Assembly (NCBI GenBank): GCA_002794735.1
Contig: NBAZ01000001.1
Span: 1,736,001 to 1,800,000, forward strand
Reading direction: 5' to 3'
Source of the DNA: Pyrrhoderma lamaoense
Taxonomy: Eukaryota > Basidiomycota > Agaricomycetes > Hymenochaetales > Hymenochaetaceae
Length of the DNA stretch: 64,000 bases
This document shows, in pieces, positions 59,543 through 64,000 of this stretch; position 1 is the first letter of the stretch, and every line of letters starts with the position of its first letter. The translations under genes and the position numbers were made by a program. A model generated the notes under the pieces. That model ran no database searches and was not told where the DNA came from. It worked only from the letters and a program-made list of their open reading frames with translations.

Positions 59543-61621
59543 GTTATTCACTTTGAAATTAGTGAAGTAATGGACTCTTGAAAGCGGACTATTGTACTTC
59601 TCCTGAAAAATATTGTGCACCCCTCCCCTGTCTCTCCCTCCCCCATTATGAACTGTCTATACGTATCTCTTAATTTTTCTCTCGCATTGCATTCTCCCCT
59701 ACTTTGTCACATGGACTTTTCCGCAGCATCATTTCTTTCACGTCTGTTTTGTCGTATATGCAGGGTTTTTTGGACTTGATAACCTCTTTTTTTTGGCCTT
59801 TCATCATCGACTTCCCTTATATCCGAGCAGCATTCTATCATCATCATCAACCACTTCTTCTTTCTCACACAATCTTAATTGAGACTTCTTCGTTGTCCAC
59901 TTAGGTACGAGCTCATGACCCAGCACATTAAACTGTGTTTCTCGTTTAGTAATAATCAGCATCCTATCATCCTGACATCATTTCTACCTGCTGTCGTTCT
60001 TTTCATGCAGTCATGCATGCGTTTCTATATGCACATCACTTTCGTAATCTACCAATTCAACTAGTTGGCGGCCATCTGAAGTGCTTCTCTACTCCCGCTT
60101 GCATCCGTTTTCATACATTTGAATAGGATGTTCTAGGTTTACTCTTATTTCTTCCTTTGTTTCTCCCTCTGAAAAAGAATATTTGTACCGCATAAACCAG
60201 GTACGAAGTTTATTACGGGCCGTTGTCCGCAGACACTTGTTTCAATATGTTTCCTTTGTATATGTTTCGGCTACGAGTGGACTTGAGTCGACATGGCACA
60301 AGTCCGATTATCGACCATGTTCGTTTTATATATATATATAACTTTTTTTATTATAACATGCGATATAATTGTGTTTCCCTTGTTCTTTCCGTATGTTATC
60401 ACATGTATACATCCATTGCTAAGTTGATTTTAAAAAAAGTCCAAGTAATCAATGAGCTGTGAAAGGTTTGAGAGTTGGAAAGCAGACGCCAGATGAACTG
60501 ATTGGATTTCGCCGGCCGATGATTGGCAAAATTCTGAAAGTACCGTGAGCGAATAGATTACAAATTGTAAGCAACGGGGAAAATAATTCTTGGCAGCTGA
60601 CTATGTCTCTAAGACTTCTCTTGATATTTTTGTGTGGGCCCTTATTTCTTTTCCTGTATGAGAGTTGTAATTTTTTTTATCCGAGGGAGAAGATAAACGT
60701 CCGTCCGGAGAGTAAACTAAACACACAATAAAGTAGAGGCGCTATTAAAAAAGAAAAAGGATTGAAAGGATATATGGCCGCCCGTCCTCGGAGGGTCGGA
60801 GATTAAGATGGAAAGCAAGGCTTCGATAGGGTGCCATGGTCCATCTGTTCGTAATTGGGCGAATGATTTCAACGGGCGCGTCTTTGTGATATGGGGACGT
60901 GTGGTTGCGCATGCTTCGATGGCTTCGAACCAATTTGTCGGCTGACTCACATTCTCCCACGCGGAGCTGAGATTAAATTGTTATAGGGAGAGAAAGAGAG
61001 AGAGAGAGAGAGAAAAGTAAAAAAAACAAAAATAACAAAAGAGTACAGGAGAGATTCAAGCTGGAAAAGAAACAAGATGTTGTGCACGGCAGTATGTGTG
61101 CTTGTTGTTCTCAGAATGCTTGGCAGAGTAAGTACGGAACCGTGTCTATGAGAGAGCAGGATTCTCAGCAAAGAAGGGCTGGAGGAGAGAATGTTGAAAA
61201 AATAATTTGAGGTGTTGGTTGGTGTTCCCACGATGCCTGAACTTTTCATCAAAAAACACAGGGGCTACAGTTATTATTAGCAGTGAGCGGGTGGCCGTTT
61301 AACGGGTGTCATAAAGAAGGATGGGCTTGATTGATTTGAGTAGATGAGAAATAAAACACAGTGCTTTGAACAACGACTGTTGGTGAAGTTGAGAAAAAGC
61401 GAGTTTGGGGATTACGATTTTGCTGCAAAGACAGCCGTTCGTACAAGGCATGTTGATACTGGAATGGATGGGAGAATATTACGCAATCCGGGGATGACCG
61501 GTGTGACTGAGTGACTGTGACGATACATTTCTGGGCAGGGTATATTCCCACCTGTATTCATTTCCCACTCAACTTTTTCCCACACACCACGGTCTGTGAC
61601 AAGTGAAGCTGAGACTGAAGT
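59543..61621. other. 2.1-kb spacer upstream of the CSL gene
   Basis: Longest gene-free stretch. It holds the 3' UTR of the DUF4203 gene (T/C-rich, 59600-59900), an alternating TA run (about 60330-60342) and a GA microsatellite at about 60990-61015 followed by an A-rich run. Small frames show no domain. Long 5' regions often precede regulatory genes, so much of this may be the promoter or leader of the CSL factor. Confidence 0.4.
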
Positions 61622-64000
61622 ATGAGAACACTCCATATCCCTCTCGAGCAGCAGCTCGATCCATTCATGGCTACAGTCGCGTCGAACGACCATTTGAATA
61701 CAACTGACTCTCAACCTGACTTTACCATGCTCGTAAATACCCTCACCCAGTCGTCTCAACACGACTCTAGTTCACCTCACTCTAAGGACGGTTCCAGACC
61801 TGCTTCTACAAACCCTTCTCAGAACACTACAAATCAGAGTACTACCGTTATCCCTCAAGGTGCTGCTACCCAAGTTCAACAACAAGCCCAGATGACTCTC
61901 CAGTCCCTTCTCGTTACAGCTCACCGTAAACTAAACGGCCAGGATACCTCCTGGCCCGTAAACAATGTTACTCAAATCCAGACAGTAGATCCGCGCCCAA
62001 ATGGTCAGGTAAGCTTTTGTTCTATTCACTATCTAGTCGTGGAACGTGACTGACGCGTCGGGACATATGCGCATGACTGACAATCCCCCGTACAGCCTTC
62101 CTCTAGCAAGCGCCGTCTTGAAGACCCCGATGAGGAGGAATCGCATGCAAAGATACGACGTACAGTTCAAGAGCATGTACAACAGGAGAATGACCGTATT
62201 ATGAACATGACGACAGTCGTCTGTTTACATGCAGCCGTCGCCCAAAAGTCTTACGGAAGCGAGAAGCGGTTCCTGTGTCCGCCTCCTCTCGTAAGGATAG
62301 AAGGCCCATTTGGAGCAATTCGTGAGCAAAAATTAGCCATGTCAGTTGTGTCGGAGACGGGCGAAAGGGCTCCAGAGGCTATTGTACCCCTGGACTCTTC
62401 TATGACCGCGAGCTTCAAGTTCTTGCATGTTTCGGGGACTGCGAAAGCGAAAAGCTTTAATTTGTCATTAGAAATATCCGCGGCTCCCCATCCAAGTCCA
62501 GACGGTCAACTCATACGCCCAAAACCATGGGCGACCTTTGAATCTGCACCCGTTACGATTATATCAAAGCCATCAAAGAAGACGGCAAAAACTAGGAACA
62601 TATCGTCATGTATCCTTGCTGGCGGTCCCGTTTCACTATTTAACCGTATAAACTCTCAGACCGTGCGCACAAAATATATGACTATTGATAATGCTCACCT
62701 ATGTGCGAGTAATGTTTCATGGTCGGCATTCAACGTTAACGTGGTCCGAAGGCCTCAGGACGTAACCCCTGTCGGTCAGTAGTAATGCTTCGATTGTTGA
62801 TCTAGAGTTTGTGGTTAATACTTGATTATTATCTCCGCAGGTGGACCACAACCGGTGACTTATGGTTCCGAAATTGTCCTAATGGATTCCATGACTGGTA
62901 TTGCGACTGCCCCTTTAGTAATCAGAAAAGTAGACAAGGGTAAGATATCTAATGAAGAAGGTGGTCCCGTTAGCCAAATGCAAAAGATTGCTTTGCAAAG
63001 AGTGAACCCCGATGGCACGCGACATTATCTGAGTGCAGCCGGTCCTGTACCCGGCACACCTGGTGTCGTCGCCCCGCCCGCTCCGGGTGCAGCGTCGCAA
63101 GCTGGAACTCATCAATTGATGTTTCAGTCTCCTCGTCTTCGTGAGGAGTTGAAGGATGGTGTACGTTCGGTTCACGATGAGGTGGACGACTACTTGTGCT
63201 GGACCATCGTGGGAATTTGTACGTGCCACTTTAGTTTTGTACGCTTGGACTCTGAGAAACAATTTCCTGATACTTTATTTCTCAAAAAAAATTCCATAGC
63301 AAAATTCCAGTACACTTTCTTCGACGCTTTGGGTCAAAATAACAAAATTCCTGAAAATCCGATCACTCCATTCCCGACGTTGTTCCAACCACCTATCTAT
63401 CGGCCAGCGAATAACTCACTTGAAATAACCGTCTCGAGTTTCTTTTATGAAAATCCAAAGACGGGCCACCACTCTCAGTTAGAAATATGGCTGGGTGATA
63501 TTGGACCGCTGACAAACAGGATTTGTAATGCGCCTCCTTCGGGTCCGCTCACGAATATTGCTCCTTTCTATGGAGGCTCCGATGCTGCTTCTCAGCCTCC
63601 AGGTTCTCCTATGTCTCCGACGTCTAGCACAGCAGCTGCATCTGCATCAATATTGCCACCTCAGTATATCGCTCCAGGGCCTTTCCATACTAATTTAATG
63701 GTGGATATGCCACCTGTCTCTCAGATTGTGAAGGCGCTTCAAGACGAGGTTAGAAGGCAGGAAGCTGCAGCGAAGGGAGAAAGTGTAGAACAAAGAGCTA
63801 GCACGGATGAAGCAATAAATATTGCAGGACGTAGTTTACCTTTGCTATTTATCCGTGGTGCAGATGGGATCGGGTATCATTCAGGGAGGACAATAACTTG
63901 TGAAAATCTTTTCCAGGGAATGGATTTGAACAACCCTGTTGGAAGTGGTGCTGATCCTCAGTGGATTGCGGCAGCTCAGGCTGCTGCTGCTGGAGATAAT
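61622..64000 (+). CDS. CSL (CBF1/Su(H)/LAG-1) transcription factor, 3'-truncated
   Basis: Fungal member of the CSL family (Cbf11/Cbf12 of fission yeast), binding GTGGGAA-type sites. Start at 61622 (MRTLHIPLEQQLDPF) or the in-frame ATG at 61667 (MATVASNDHLN). After a disordered region, the N-terminal Rel-homology part shows TTVVCLHAAVAQKSYGSEKR and FLCPPPLVRIEGPFG. The beta-trefoil part shows RTKYMTIDNAHLCASN, then YGSEIVLMDSMTGI, PLVIRKVDKG, MQKIALQRVN and LCWTIVGI/KFQYTFFDALG. The last exon is still open at the right edge (IAAAQAAAAGDN). Introns at about 62008-62095, 62778-62840 and 63219-63300. The C-terminal Rel-homology part begins at about 63400 and may be incomplete. Confidence 0.92.

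Overview
The window is nuclear DNA from a filamentous basidiomycete, most likely an Agaricomycete. Genes are dense and on both strands. Most are cut by many short introns (about 45-90 nt, GT-AG) with CTRAY-like branch points. The proteins are a fungal set: eisosome Pil1, Mim2, Vac8, a fungal CSL factor, a Lam16A-like GH16 glucanase and basidiomycete-type eIF4E. GC content looks low for the group. I saw no tRNA, rRNA, transposon or CRISPR array.

Layout. 1-16.3 kb: a DHX29-like DExH helicase cut by the left edge, RPL22, CBF5, VAC8, a secreted GH16 glucanase, the histone N-acetyltransferase NAA40 and the kinase RIO2. 16.3-18.4 kb: no recognised gene. 18.4-25.1 kb: the Tudor splicing factor SPF30, a divergent pair of uncharacterised genes whose products share about 80 aligned residues (19935-23143), and an unrecognised minus-strand gene model. 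25.2-38 kb: eIF4E, PIL1, an SLC25A39/40-type mitochondrial carrier, a GYF protein, a complex I ESSS subunit, GCV3 and PEX14. 38-48 kb: TUF1, a GRIP golgin, a stomatin-like SPFH protein, an intronless PPR protein and MIM2. 48-54 kb: two tandem sugar transporters. 54-59.5 kb: a divergent mitochondrial DEAD-box-like helicase and a DUF4203/TMEM198-like membrane protein. 61.6 kb to the right edge: the N-terminal part of a CSL (LAG1/CBF11-type) transcription factor.

Themes. Ribosome production and translation are well represented (RPL22, CBF5, RIO2, DHX29-like, eIF4E, TUF1). So are mitochondrial functions (carrier, ESSS, GCV3, TUF1, stomatin-like, PPR, MIM2, helicase). RPL22 and CBF5 share a 311-bp divergent promoter that holds an 18-bp perfect palindrome.

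Caution for users. At least nine gene models are interrupted by single-base length changes inside homopolymers, nearly all one base missing from a C or G run. Two of these models are the core genes eIF4E and GCV3. I read these as consensus errors rather than pseudogenes. A separate in-frame TAA interrupts the DUF4203 gene. Intron-containing genes are given as start-to-stop spans that include introns.
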